A program made the position numbers and the translations under genes. DNA of 25,766 bases, from the IMG/VR virus record IMGVR_UViG_3300036766_000701, positions 1-25,766 of that record; one strand, given 5' to 3'. Every line of letters begins with the position of its first letter. Positions within the stretch are counted from its first letter, which is position 1. This DNA comes from a virus. The notes beneath the pieces are model-generated. The model was not told where the DNA came from and did not search any database. It worked only from the letters and a program-made list of their open reading frames with translations. Below are positions 1-5,498 of the stretch, piece by piece.

Positions 1-39
1 CGTTGCCAGGTTGGCGGGAATACGGTTGATCGTCCCCAT
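1..39 (-). CDS. 5' end of a minus-strand gene, cut by the window edge
   Basis: Only the first 13 codons are inside the window (MGTINRIPANLAT). The start is supported by a good Shine-Dalgarno on the minus strand (AAGGAGAT at about 46-53) about seven bases before the ATG at 39. It follows the minus-strand gene ending at 122 and probably belongs to the same transcription unit. Nothing can be said of function from 13 residues. Confidence 0.5.
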   Translation of the reverse strand, partial: MGTINRIPANLAT

Positions 40-121
40 ATCTCTATCTCCTTCAAGGGCGCGGGCGGAGCTAAGGCAAGGCCCGCGCGGATGTCGCCAG
101 ATTCCGCTGGCACGGGCGCTG

Positions 122-409
122 TCACTTGCTCCCGGTCGCATTGCACGGGAGCGGGTTTGCCATCTCACGGGCGAAAATCCACTGAATCACGGTTTCCGTT
201 TCCAGACAGGCGAGGCACATATGGTTCGGGTCGCATCGCACGATGAAGTCCAGGGACCCACCCGTGCTCGGGTCCATGTGGCACCCCTTCACGGCTCCGG
301 CAGTGTGCGGAAAGCTCTTGCCGTACTGCTCCCGCGTTGACGGGCAGTTACATACAAGCCGCTTTGCCTTCCCCTTGCGCCTGACTCGCTTTGGATTCGC
401 GGCGGTCAG
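122..409 (-). CDS. Cys-rich small protein, apparent CTG start
   Basis: An open frame of 95 codons with no ATG, GTG or TTG between the upstream in-frame stop and codon 40. The most likely start is CTG at 409, which shares the four bases CTGA with the stop of the upstream gene (TGA at 406-408), the arrangement seen in translationally coupled phage genes. The N-terminus is basic (KRVRRKGKAKR). Seven cysteines follow, arranged CxC, then GCH, then C-x4-C-x2-C in RCDPNHMCLAC, which looks like a small zinc-binding fold. I do not recognise the family. If CTG is not used, GTG at 292 or ATG at 277 would give about 56 or 51 residues and lose the first Cys pair. Antisense frames here lack such a motif. 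Confidence 0.55.
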   Translation of the reverse strand: MTAANPKRVRRKGKAKRLVCNCPSTREQYGKSFPHTAGAVKGCHMDPSTGGSLDFIVRCDPNHMCLACLETETVIQWIFAREMANPLPCNATGSK

Positions 410-696
410 GCCAGGAGCTTTCCCTCTGCATCCCGCCAGGGGCCAGGCATGGTGTCCGCTTCGACTTCGGCATCAGGTCCGAGAACAGTAGCCGTGACGG
501 CCGGCTCATCCTGTATAACGCCCATGCGGGTCAGCGCGTTCCGAATCGCCTGCTCGTACTTCCGGGACATGACCAGCCCGCCCCGCTGTTCCTGTGCCAT
601 CGCCTTGGGACAGGCGGATGCGATCAGCTCCCGTGCCGCAGTCAAGTCGCCCCGCAGCACCATGCCCCGTTCCGAGTACGTTTCGATGGAGATCAT
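406..696 (-). CDS. Hypothetical protein, 96 aa
   Basis: Starts MISIETYSERGMVLRGDLTAA and ends EGKLLA. A strong Shine-Dalgarno (GGAGG, five bases before ATG) fixes the start at 696. The sequence reads as a small soluble alpha/beta protein with no signal peptide or membrane segment and no motif I recognise. Its stop overlaps the putative CTG start of the Cys-rich gene downstream by four bases, so the two are probably one operon. Function unknown. Confidence refers to it being a gene. Confidence 0.65.
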   Translation of the reverse strand: MISIETYSERGMVLRGDLTAARELIASACPKAMAQEQRGGLVMSRKYEQAIRNALTRMGVIQDEPAVTATVLGPDAEVEADTMPGPWRDAEGKLLA

Positions 697-801
697 GGTT
701 TCCTCCGACCCTCCGCAAAAAGCGTGCCTACCCTCGCCGTCCCACCCCTGAAATAAATCAACGTCGCCATTCCATTTCTTTCGATTGTCCTACCCTCCAT
801 C

Positions 802-825
802 GTGCGCCCCGTCGCCGAGGCGCAC
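802..825 (-). other. Hairpin after the 834-1220 gene
   Basis: A 7-bp perfect stem, GTGCGCC (802-808) with GGCGCAC (819-825), separated by 10 bases, lies just 3' of the minus-strand gene that stops at 834. No U-run follows on the minus strand, so it is not a standard intrinsic terminator. It could stabilise an mRNA end or bind a protein: its right arm runs into the small palindrome GCACTGTGC at 822-830. Confidence 0.4.
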
Positions 826-835
826 TGTGCAGGCT
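818..835. repeat. Repeat B, copy 1 (18 bp)
   Basis: AGGCGCACTGTGCAGGCT occurs here and again at 1520-1537, an exact 18-base match in the same orientation. It contains the odd-centred palindrome GCAC-T-GTGC. This copy overlaps the stop codon of the minus-strand gene 834-1220. Paired with repeat A (1232-1255), it brackets that gene. Confidence 0.75.
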
Positions 836-1220
836 AGGCCGACCGCTCCCGCGCTGTGCGCTCTTTCTCCAACGCGCGATCGCGGACCTCTCGGACTAGC
901 TGCGCAATCTCCCGGAGCGCAAAGGCGCTGTCGTCCAGGGTTGTAATGCGACCCGCGTGCGCCAGGAAATCGTCCAGGCTCCAAACATCCGAGCACGCGC
1001 CTTCAATCCCGGTTTCCCGGAGCAGGACCGTCCCGCCGTTCGCCGCGGTCGGCTGGCATACCCGGACCAGATAGTGCCGATTCCGCAGCAGCACGGGCTT
1101 GTCCCAGACACCTTCCTCCAGCAAACAGCGGATTGCCTGGCGCGCATGGCTTTCAAGTTCTTCCGCGATCTGGACCGCTCGCTCTGCCGCTTCCCGCGTG
1201 TGAAATCTGTATTTCCGCAT
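834..1220 (-). CDS. Hypothetical helical protein, 128 aa
   Basis: Begins MRKYRFHTREAAERAVQIAEE and ends in a charged helix (REVRDRALEKERTARERSA). Shine-Dalgarno GAGGTGAG lies just before the ATG at 1220, overlapping the stop of the 25-residue membrane peptide upstream, so the two are probably co-translated. Composition is Arg/Glu/Ala-rich with long predicted helices at both ends and a short beta-rich middle (VLLRNRHYLVRVCQP). I recognise no domain. The gene is flanked by repeats B and A, which occur side by side without the gene at 1520-1562. It may therefore have been gained or lost as a unit. Confidence 0.65.
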   Translation of the reverse strand: MRKYRFHTREAAERAVQIAEELESHARQAIRCLLEEGVWDKPVLLRNRHYLVRVCQPTAANGGTVLLRETGIEGACSDVWSLDDFLAHAGRITTLDDSAFALREIAQLVREVRDRALEKERTARERSA

Positions 1221-1229
1221 AGTCTCACC

Positions 1230-1307
1230 TCAGATATTGAGTTTGCCCGCAAGCCACGACAGCCCAAACAGCACCGCACAGCCGATCAGAAACCAGAGGC
1301 CGCTCAT
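1230..1307 (-). CDS. 25-aa single-pass membrane peptide
   Basis: A short frame starting MSGLWFLIGCAVLFGLSW and ending AGKLNI. It is almost entirely hydrophobic with one Lys near the C-terminus, as expected for a phage-encoded membrane micropeptide. The start at 1307 has only a weak purine stretch upstream. Its stop TGA is followed at once by the Shine-Dalgarno of the next gene (start 1220), and this tight spacing is the best support. The last codons are repeat A. Possible roles include inhibition of a host membrane enzyme or a minor lysis component, but no function can be assigned. Confidence 0.45.
   Translation of the reverse strand: MSGLWFLIGCAVLFGLSWLAGKLNI
1232..1255. repeat. Repeat A, copy 1 (24 bp)
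   Basis: An exact 24-base direct repeat (starts AGATATTGAG, ends GCAAGCC) recurring at 1539-1562. Here it encodes the C-terminal residues of the membrane peptide on the minus strand. At the other copy it is read in a different frame, so protein conservation alone does not explain it. Confidence 0.8.
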
Positions 1308-1516
1308 GTCCCGCTCACTTCCGTCAAAGAGTGGACTCCAAAAATCCCCCCTTGACACCATCAGAAATAGACGCTACAAAGCGAAACGCGCGACGGACCA
1401 AGCTGGACCCTGTATACAATCGTGTAGTAGTAGTTATGGCGTTAGCAGGTCCGCACACTCTGTCAGGTCCGCAGCTAGTACCCCAGCTATTCGTCGTGGC
1501 CCTTGAGGACACAGCG
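1308..1516. promoter_or_regulatory. Non-coding gap with tandem 10-bp repeats
   Basis: About 200 bases with no convincing gene. CAGGTCCGCA occurs twice (1446-1455 and 1464-1473), an 18-bp period that could be paired protein-binding sites. A palindrome TGTATACA lies at 1411-1418. On the plus strand TTGACA (1352-1357) is followed after 17 bases by TACAAA, a weak sigma70-like pair. On the minus strand this gap lies upstream of the membrane-peptide operon. Promoter assignment is tentative. Confidence 0.3.
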
Positions 1517-1612
1517 CTAAGGCGCACTGTGCAGGCTTAGATATTGAGTTTGCCCGCAAGCCCGGAAGGCGTTATCGCGGTCCGAGCGCAGCCAGTAGCG
1601 GGGCTCACTCAC
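1517..1612 (-). CDS. 31-aa chimeric mini-ORF (possibly truncated gene)
   Basis: GTG at 1612 overlaps the stop of the preceding minus-strand gene (GTGAGTGA arrangement). The first 17 codons (SEPRYWLRSDRDNAFR) read like a genuine small protein. The frame then enters repeat A and repeat B out of the frame used elsewhere and stops at 1517. The likeliest reading is a gene whose 3' part was replaced by the A-B junction. It may be translated but is probably a remnant. Confidence 0.35.
   Translation of the reverse strand: MSEPRYWLRSDRDNAFRACGQTQYLSLHSAP
1520..1537. repeat. Repeat B, copy 2 (18 bp)
   Basis: Exact copy of 818-835. Here it is separated from repeat A copy 2 by one base (1538), whereas in copy 1 a 396-bp stretch carrying a whole gene lies between them. 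Confidence 0.75.
1539..1562. repeat. Repeat A, copy 2 (24 bp)
   Basis: Exact copy of 1232-1255, directly adjoining repeat B copy 2. The order B then A on the plus strand is kept in both copies. Confidence 0.8.
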
Positions 1613-1790
1613 GAGCGTCGCCTTTGTAGCGCGGCGTGTTGTCGCGCAGCGGGACGGCCGGCGAGCCGTAACCTTCGGCGTTCTCGTTGACCAGTCTGTC
1701 GATCCGCGCTTGGGGTGTGGACTTGGCTTGCTCCGAAGCTTTGAGCTTGGCGCAGCGCGCCTCTAGCCGTCGTAGCGTCTCTTGATCCAT
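1605..1790 (-). CDS. Hypothetical coiled-coil-like protein, 61 aa
   Basis: Starts MDQETLRRLEARCAKLKASE. The N-terminal half is a charged amphipathic helix; the C-terminal half (NAEGYGSPAVPLRDNTPRYK) looks extended. The start at 1790 has a GAGGAG Shine-Dalgarno seven bases upstream. It is probably the first gene of a leftward unit whose promoter would be in the 1791-2145 gap. The stop overlaps the GTG of the following 31-residue frame. Function unknown. Confidence 0.55.
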   Translation of the reverse strand: MDQETLRRLEARCAKLKASEQAKSTPQARIDRLVNENAEGYGSPAVPLRDNTPRYKGDARE

Positions 1791-2145
1791 GGTCGCTCTC
1801 CTCTCGCTCCTTGGGCTATAATCCCCCCGAAACCTAATTGACTCCCCGCCAGCCCGTGAGCCTAGCGCTGTCGCGTGCCTGTCCTATCAGGTATAACGTT
1901 TTCCACTATTCGCCTGTTGTATCAAGAGCTTGTGACTTATCCGATTGGTACTACTATCTATTACCGCGCGGCACAAGTCAGGATAACTAGGGGACAGCCC
2001 GCCAGACCCCTCCCCCCGATTGCCCAGGCCCCCGCGGGGGAGATACCCACGTAAATCCATCCTCTCGCAATTTTTTGGGCGGCTTTTGTAACTTTTGATG
2101 GGCTCGGGCGTTAAACGAGCAGCGGTTCACCATCAGGAGGTTTCC
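1791..2145. promoter_or_regulatory. Divergent intergenic region
   Basis: About 355 bases between a leftward gene (start 1790) and a rightward gene (start 2146), with an AT-richer core (1885-1960) in a GC-rich genome. Possible plus-strand promoter: TTGTGA (1930-1935), 16-base spacer, TACTAT (1952-1957), four of six matches to each sigma70 box. CTTGTG (1929-1934) and CACAAG (1972-1977) are inverted around the putative -10. TATAAT occurs at 1817-1822 without a good -35. A perfect 12-bp palindrome of five C, GC, five G is at 2029-2040. No gene of credible length is seen. Confidence 0.4.
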
Positions 2146-2727
2146 ATGTTAACGATCTGTCCGGGATGCAAGAAGTTCTACGACGATTTCGACCGCTGGA
2201 CGTTTTGTCCGCACGAGTATTTTCTACCATGGCAATTTGCTGCGATTCAACCTGAGCCGGCGACTACGGTGTTGCAGGAGCGGGAGATGATCGGGCACTA
2301 CTGGGACGATCTGGCGAAGACGAGGGGGCCTGGATTCGAGTGCGTGTACGGGTCTCCAAGGCCGGAAATCGAAGCGTTGGTGCAGTTCGACTTGACATAT
2401 TTGGGTCAGGCCGGGATGAGGCGGCTATTCGACGCTGAGAAGTTGCTGCGCTCGCTGGACATCGGGTTTGACTGCGGGGCTGGCGGCGGAGTGCGTGATT
2501 GGGAGATGGACTGGTCACTTAAGGGGCCGGTGCGCCTCAGGCTTTACCGCTTCAAAGGGCGGCTATCATTCTGGCAGAGATTAGAGATACTGTTCACTGG
2601 GAACATCAACCCCAGAAAGGGGCTGCGACGTTGGCTTCAGATGAAGTGGCTGGAGTGGAAGAATCCATTCCGTGACGTACCGGCCGGGGTCTCGAACTTT
2701 GCGCTACCGCCACCGACCGCCGGCTAG
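2146..2727 (+). CDS. Hypothetical protein with Cys-rich N-terminus, 193 aa
   Basis: The start at 2146 is chosen over an in-frame ATG at 2095 because AGGAGG lies five bases upstream. The N-terminus (MLTICPGCKKFYDDFDRWTFCPHE) has CPGC followed at residue 21 by CPH, resembling a small zinc ribbon. The C-terminal 70 residues are rich in Trp, Arg and Lys (FWQRLEILFTGNINPRKGLRRWLQMKWLEW) and look amphipathic, possibly membrane- or nucleic-acid-binding. It stands alone on the plus strand between the divergent gap and an inverted-repeat structure that separates it from leftward genes. I do not recognise the family. Confidence 0.65.
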   Translation: MLTICPGCKKFYDDFDRWTFCPHEYFLPWQFAAIQPEPATTVLQEREMIGHYWDDLAKTRGPGFECVYGSPRPEIEALVQFDLTYLGQAGMRRLFDAEKLLRSLDIGFDCGAGGGVRDWEMDWSLKGPVRLRLYRFKGRLSFWQRLEILFTGNINPRKGLRRWLQMKWLEWKNPFRDVPAGVSNFALPPPTAG

Positions 2728-2810
2728 GCATGCTCTACACTGGAACACTACCCACGGGAGAGCCTAGGGGACTAACGCTTGCTCACCCCGAGAGACCCGT
2801 GGGGGATGCC
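2727..2810. terminator. Long inverted-repeat structure between convergent genes
   Basis: CCCACGGG (2751-2758) pairs perfectly with CCCGTGGG (2796-2803). Outside it GGCAT (2727-2731) pairs with ATGCC (2806-2810), and inside it GGGG (2767-2770) can pair with CCCC (2786-2789). The element fills the gap between a rightward gene ending at 2727 and a leftward gene ending at 2813, where a bidirectional terminator is expected. There is no U-run on either side, so a structured RNA or protein-bound element is an alternative. It has no T-arm or anticodon arm and is not a tRNA. Confidence 0.4.
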
Positions 2811-2812
2811 CG

Positions 2813-3037
2813 TCAGTTCGGCTTTGGTGTCGGCTCTGCAAACTTCGGGGGCGTCTTGAGCAGGTCGGCGACGATGGGGAGCAGATCTTCGATTTTCGGC
2901 GGGGTCTCGTGCGTCTGAACCAGGCACGCGACAGCGTAGCCAGCCAACATCAGCCCAACCACGATGTCCGCGACGCCGCCGGCGCGAAGGTGAATCGCAA
3001 GGTCGCGGCCGAAGTCTTCAAGCTCGGGGATGGTCAT
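2813..3037 (-). CDS. Small single-pass membrane protein, 74 aa
   Basis: Starts MTIPELEDFGRDLAIHLRAG. The ATG at 3037 is two bases beyond the stop of the upstream gene (3040-3042), suggesting translational coupling; an in-frame ATG at 3067 would overlap that gene. One hydrophobic segment (residues about 22-41, DIVVGLMLAGYAVACLV) is preceded by an amphipathic helix and followed by a Pro/Lys-rich tail. The topology could fit a small phage membrane protein such as a holin-like or exclusion protein. No family is recognised. Confidence 0.55.
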   Translation of the reverse strand: MTIPELEDFGRDLAIHLRAGGVADIVVGLMLAGYAVACLVQTHETPPKIEDLLPIVADLLKTPPKFAEPTPKPN

Positions 3038-3039
3038 GG

Positions 3040-3399
3040 TTAACGAACCCCATAGTAATGGAGCCACACGTCTTGCTCCAGGTAGCGCGCCATGAAAACG
3101 ACCTCTGCATCCGTGGCTTTCGCCTTGTCCATGTGAACCTCGAACGAATTGGTCGCGGCCAGGAGATTGCCGGGGTTGTTCAACTCGCTCGGGTTGTAGA
3201 GCATGATGATGGCCCGCAGCTCCTCCGGCTTCTCGACGGAGTGATCCACATAGTCCAGGGCCTCCACGAGCATATCACGTGCGGACCGTTTGAAGTAGTC
3301 AGCCCAGGTGCGCTTCTCCGGTGGAACGGGCACGGGTGGGGATTGCAGAGCGTTGGCCAGAGCATCGGCGCTAGCGGGCTTCACGGGTTCGTCGGACAT
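3040..3399 (-). CDS. Hypothetical protein, 119 aa
   Basis: Start at 3399 (MSDEPVKPASADALA) is set by GAGGAGG four bases upstream; a longer in-frame start at 3498 would overrun the next gene. The first 40 residues are Pro/Ala-rich and probably disordered. The rest (TWADYFKRSARDMLVEALDY onward) is helical, acidic and rich in aromatics, ending ARYLEQDVWLHYYGVR. No catalytic motif is visible. It lies in a leftward run of four small genes (3973 to 2813). Confidence 0.6.
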   Translation of the reverse strand: MSDEPVKPASADALANALQSPPVPVPPEKRTWADYFKRSARDMLVEALDYVDHSVEKPEELRAIIMLYNPSELNNPGNLLAATNSFEVHMDKAKATDAEVVFMARYLEQDVWLHYYGVR

Positions 3400-3431
3400 A
3401 CAGCCTCCTCGCAAGGGTGAACTTTTGAAAT

Positions 3432-3698
3432 CTAGGCCGGAAAGACTCCGGCTTCTCTGAGCGGACCATACTCGTCTAGCCAAACACGTCGCCTCCACAT
3501 CAAGTCGATCATTGGAGAAAAATAATCGTGATCGTTGGCGTGGTCTGGATGCGTGGTATTGAGTTCCTGGGCGATGAGATTCGCCATTTCTTCCACATCT
3601 TGTCGATGTCCGTGGGGGTCGCCATAAAGAAGTTTCGCTCCCCGATAGGCGACCCAGGCCGCAAAACGCGGACTCACATCACGCCAGTCTTGTGTCAT
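3432..3698 (-). CDS. Hypothetical protein, 88 aa
   Basis: Start MTQDWRDVSPRFAAW at 3698 overlaps the stop of the upstream gene as ATGA, typical of coupled phage genes. The middle contains a His/Asp-rich stretch (NTTHPDHANDHDYFSP) that could bind metal, but no known metalloenzyme signature is complete. The protein looks helical and soluble. No family recognised. Confidence 0.6.
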   Translation of the reverse strand: MTQDWRDVSPRFAAWVAYRGAKLLYGDPHGHRQDVEEMANLIAQELNTTHPDHANDHDYFSPMIDLMWRRRVWLDEYGPLREAGVFPA

Positions 3699-3973
3699 TG
3701 TTCCCACCTGATGAATCGGCACTCAATCAAAGCAAACCGCTCCCCACGCGGCCCCGTCACGATCGGCGAGATGAGCGGCCACGTAGGGCAAAGCCCGTGC
3801 AATTCGTCCACGAGGCGCCGCACCCCTTGGGTGTCATAAGCGATCGAAAGCCCGTCCACGAAAGGCGTGCCCTGGTCATCCGTGCGGACGACGGCGTACA
3901 TCGGGGAGGCGGGTTCGATCTTCTTCTCAAGGCTCATGCTGGGTGAAACGCTTGGACCGGAGGAAGGTTCCAT
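3695..3973 (-). CDS. Hypothetical protein, 92 aa
   Basis: ATG at 3973 (MEPSSGPSVSPS) or the internal ATG at 3937 (MSLEKKIEPASPMYAVV) could be the start. Neither has a close Shine-Dalgarno, though GGAGG occurs about 20 bases before the first. The body (YAVVRTDDQGTPFVDGLSIA) reads as a small alpha/beta domain. It is the first gene of the leftward cluster and its promoter should lie between 3974 and 4042. Function unknown. Confidence 0.55.
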   Translation of the reverse strand: MEPSSGPSVSPSMSLEKKIEPASPMYAVVRTDDQGTPFVDGLSIAYDTQGVRRLVDELHGLCPTWPLISPIVTGPRGERFALIECRFIRWEQ

Positions 3974-4042
3974 AGTTGACTTTCAGAAAATTATCCTCCA
4001 TAGGGTAATCCAAGCAGTTCCCTTCCAAGAGAGTCCCGGTGC
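3974..4042. promoter_or_regulatory. Divergent spacer before the virion operon
   Basis: Sixty-nine bases separate leftward genes from the rightward virion block. TTGACT at 3976-3981 is a five-of-six match to a sigma70 -35 box on the plus strand, but the sequence at the -10 distance (CATAGG, 3999-4004, 17-base spacer) is poor. A GATAAT on the minus strand has no matching -35. A promoter is expected here from gene layout, but the motif evidence is weak. Confidence 0.3.
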
Positions 4043-4537
4043 ATGGCCGCCGAAAGTCTGACCGCCACCCTTACGCTGACCTGGAGCGACGTGCAGGGCA
4101 CGCTGCGTTCTGCCGCGTATCCGATGTCGTTCGGCTCACAGACGCGGCTCAATGCCCCGCGGGAGTTCACGATCAACTCCAACTCGACGGTGGATCTGTG
4201 GGACCCGACCCTCTGGACAGGTTACCCGGAAGGCGCTTTCACGTTCATGGCCTTCGCCATCCAAGACATCGGGGTCGCGCAGGCCAGCGCGAGCATCACA
4301 CCCATCGAGATCGAGCAGACCTGCAATCTCGCCAGCGCGCAAGGGTTCATCGACACGATCCCCGCTGGCGGGTGGTTTGTAATTCCGGGCAACGCCAGCT
4401 ACCGCACGCCCGCAAATCAGAACGATCAGTTCACCAGTTCGACAGCCGGCCTCATCAACCGGGTGCGCGTGAGGAACAAGAGTGCGAGCGTCAACGTGAA
4501 ATTGACCATGTATCTGGCCGACGCCACGGCCCCGTAG
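4043..4537 (+). CDS. Putative beta-rich virion structural protein, 164 aa
   Basis: Starts MAAESLTATLTLTWSDVQG. The whole chain is Ser/Thr/Asn/Ala-rich with alternating hydrophobic residues and ends in RVRVRNKSASVNVKLTMYLA, typical of all-beta phage structural proteins such as head decoration or minor tail proteins. No transmembrane segment. It is the first gene of the plus-strand virion block, upstream of the terminase genes. The Shine-Dalgarno is weak (GAGAG about nine bases upstream). Specific role unknown. Confidence 0.55.
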   Translation: MAAESLTATLTLTWSDVQGTLRSAAYPMSFGSQTRLNAPREFTINSNSTVDLWDPTLWTGYPEGAFTFMAFAIQDIGVAQASASITPIEIEQTCNLASAQGFIDTIPAGGWFVIPGNASYRTPANQNDQFTSSTAGLINRVRVRNKSASVNVKLTMYLADATAP

Positions 4538-4544
4538 AGGCCCT

Positions 4545-4868
4545 ATGGCGACCTTGCGCCGCGGCGCGCACGAGCCCCGCGGGCTGGCGGTGGACGAGCA
4601 ATGGTGGCCCCGGTATTGGGCAGAGTTCGGAGACGATACGTTCCTGATGTACGACGTGGACATTGACCGTGGGCGCCCGTCGCAACGGCTTGACCAGCGG
4701 CTCATCGTCGTGCTGGTAATCGGGATGCCTGACGATGCCCTGCAAGAGCGGGCGCAGTGGCTTGGCGAGCAAGGGGCTTTCTACTGCTGGGTGAAACCGA
4801 GCGAGTTCACCAAGCTCCGGGCGCTCGCACAGAATCCTGAATGTACGTACGTGCATTACTCGAACTGA
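4545..4868 (+). CDS. Hypothetical protein, 107 aa
   Basis: Starts MATLRRGAHEPRGLAVDEQW, seven bases after the previous stop. Predicted alpha/beta fold with a strong beta strand (RLIVVLVIGM) and aromatic-rich ends. No domain recognised. Its place directly before the small terminase gene is compatible with a packaging accessory or an unrelated small protein. Confidence 0.6.
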   Translation: MATLRRGAHEPRGLAVDEQWWPRYWAEFGDDTFLMYDVDIDRGRPSQRLDQRLIVVLVIGMPDDALQERAQWLGEQGAFYCWVKPSEFTKLRALAQNPECTYVHYSN

Positions 4869-4913
4869 CGTAACGCACCCCCCTGTGGCAGCAGGCGCTC
4901 TGGAGGCCCCCAA

Positions 4914-5498
4914 GTGGGCTCAGACGCACTGGTTCCGCAGGTGATCGACCAGGCCGGACAGGTACTCTCGCCTGTCAAGGCCCCGCGTCTCGCGCCCCGC
5001 AAGCGGGCGTTTTGTCACGCTTTCGCATCCCACTACAACAAGAAAAAGGCCGTTGAACGGGCCAGGATCGGCTCCCTGCCCGGTCTCCCATCAACCGACC
5101 CGATGGAGATTGCCGATCGGTTGCTGGCCGAGTCCGGGGTCATTGCCTATCTGGACTATCTGCGCGGCCAGGGCGCAACCGAATACCGCCCAGGCACCGC
5201 TTGGATACGCGAGCAGATTACCGCGCTCGCCGGCCTGGACATCTCTGACGCCCTTGAGTTCGGCGAAGCGGGGCCGGACGGCTTCATTCCGCTCAAGCAG
5301 ATTCGCCTCGACAAGATCGACGGCCGCGCCATCAGCGGACTTCGCATCCGCCAGACCAAGGAGGGTCAGCAGATCGACGTGAAGTTCCATCCCAAGACCG
5401 AATCGCTCAAGATGTTGGCGACAGAGGCCGGGATGCTTGGCGACGAATCGCGCGCTCCCGCAGTCGTGATCTTCAACTACGATCTGAGGGGGGCGTAG
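4914..5498 (+). CDS. terS: Terminase small subunit (putative)
   Basis: Recognises packaging DNA and delivers it to the large subunit. GTG start at 4914 with TGGAGG seven bases upstream. Residues about 28-75 (PRKRAFCHAFASHYNKKKAVERARIG) form the basic helix-turn-helix-like region common in phage small terminases, followed by a helical oligomerisation region (RLLAESGVIAYLDYLRGQ). The C-terminus (TESLKMLATEAGMLGD) matches the typical small-terminase ending that precedes a short tail. The length of 194 residues and position directly upstream of the large subunit support the call. Residue-level family assignment was not possible. Confidence 0.75.
   Translation: MGSDALVPQVIDQAGQVLSPVKAPRLAPRKRAFCHAFASHYNKKKAVERARIGSLPGLPSTDPMEIADRLLAESGVIAYLDYLRGQGATEYRPGTAWIREQITALAGLDISDALEFGEAGPDGFIPLKQIRLDKIDGRAISGLRIRQTKEGQQIDVKFHPKTESLKMLATEAGMLGDESRAPAVVIFNYDLRGA

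Noticed and set aside
1331-1540. A 69-codon plus-strand frame (MDSKNPPLTPSE)
   Set aside because: No clear Shine-Dalgarno, codon use unlike neighbours, overlaps repeats and the putative regulatory gap. It remains a weak possibility.
2074-2079. T-run suggesting an intrinsic terminator
   Set aside because: The nearest strong stem (2029-2040) lies more than 30 bases upstream, too far to pair with it.
2727-2810. A tRNA-like fold
   Set aside because: Stems do not form a cloverleaf, and there is no T-arm consensus or anticodon arm.
4039-4647. A 202-codon plus-strand frame overlapping the first virion gene
   Set aside because: It is offset from the beta-rich 164-residue frame, is His/Arg-rich, and runs across the next real gene.
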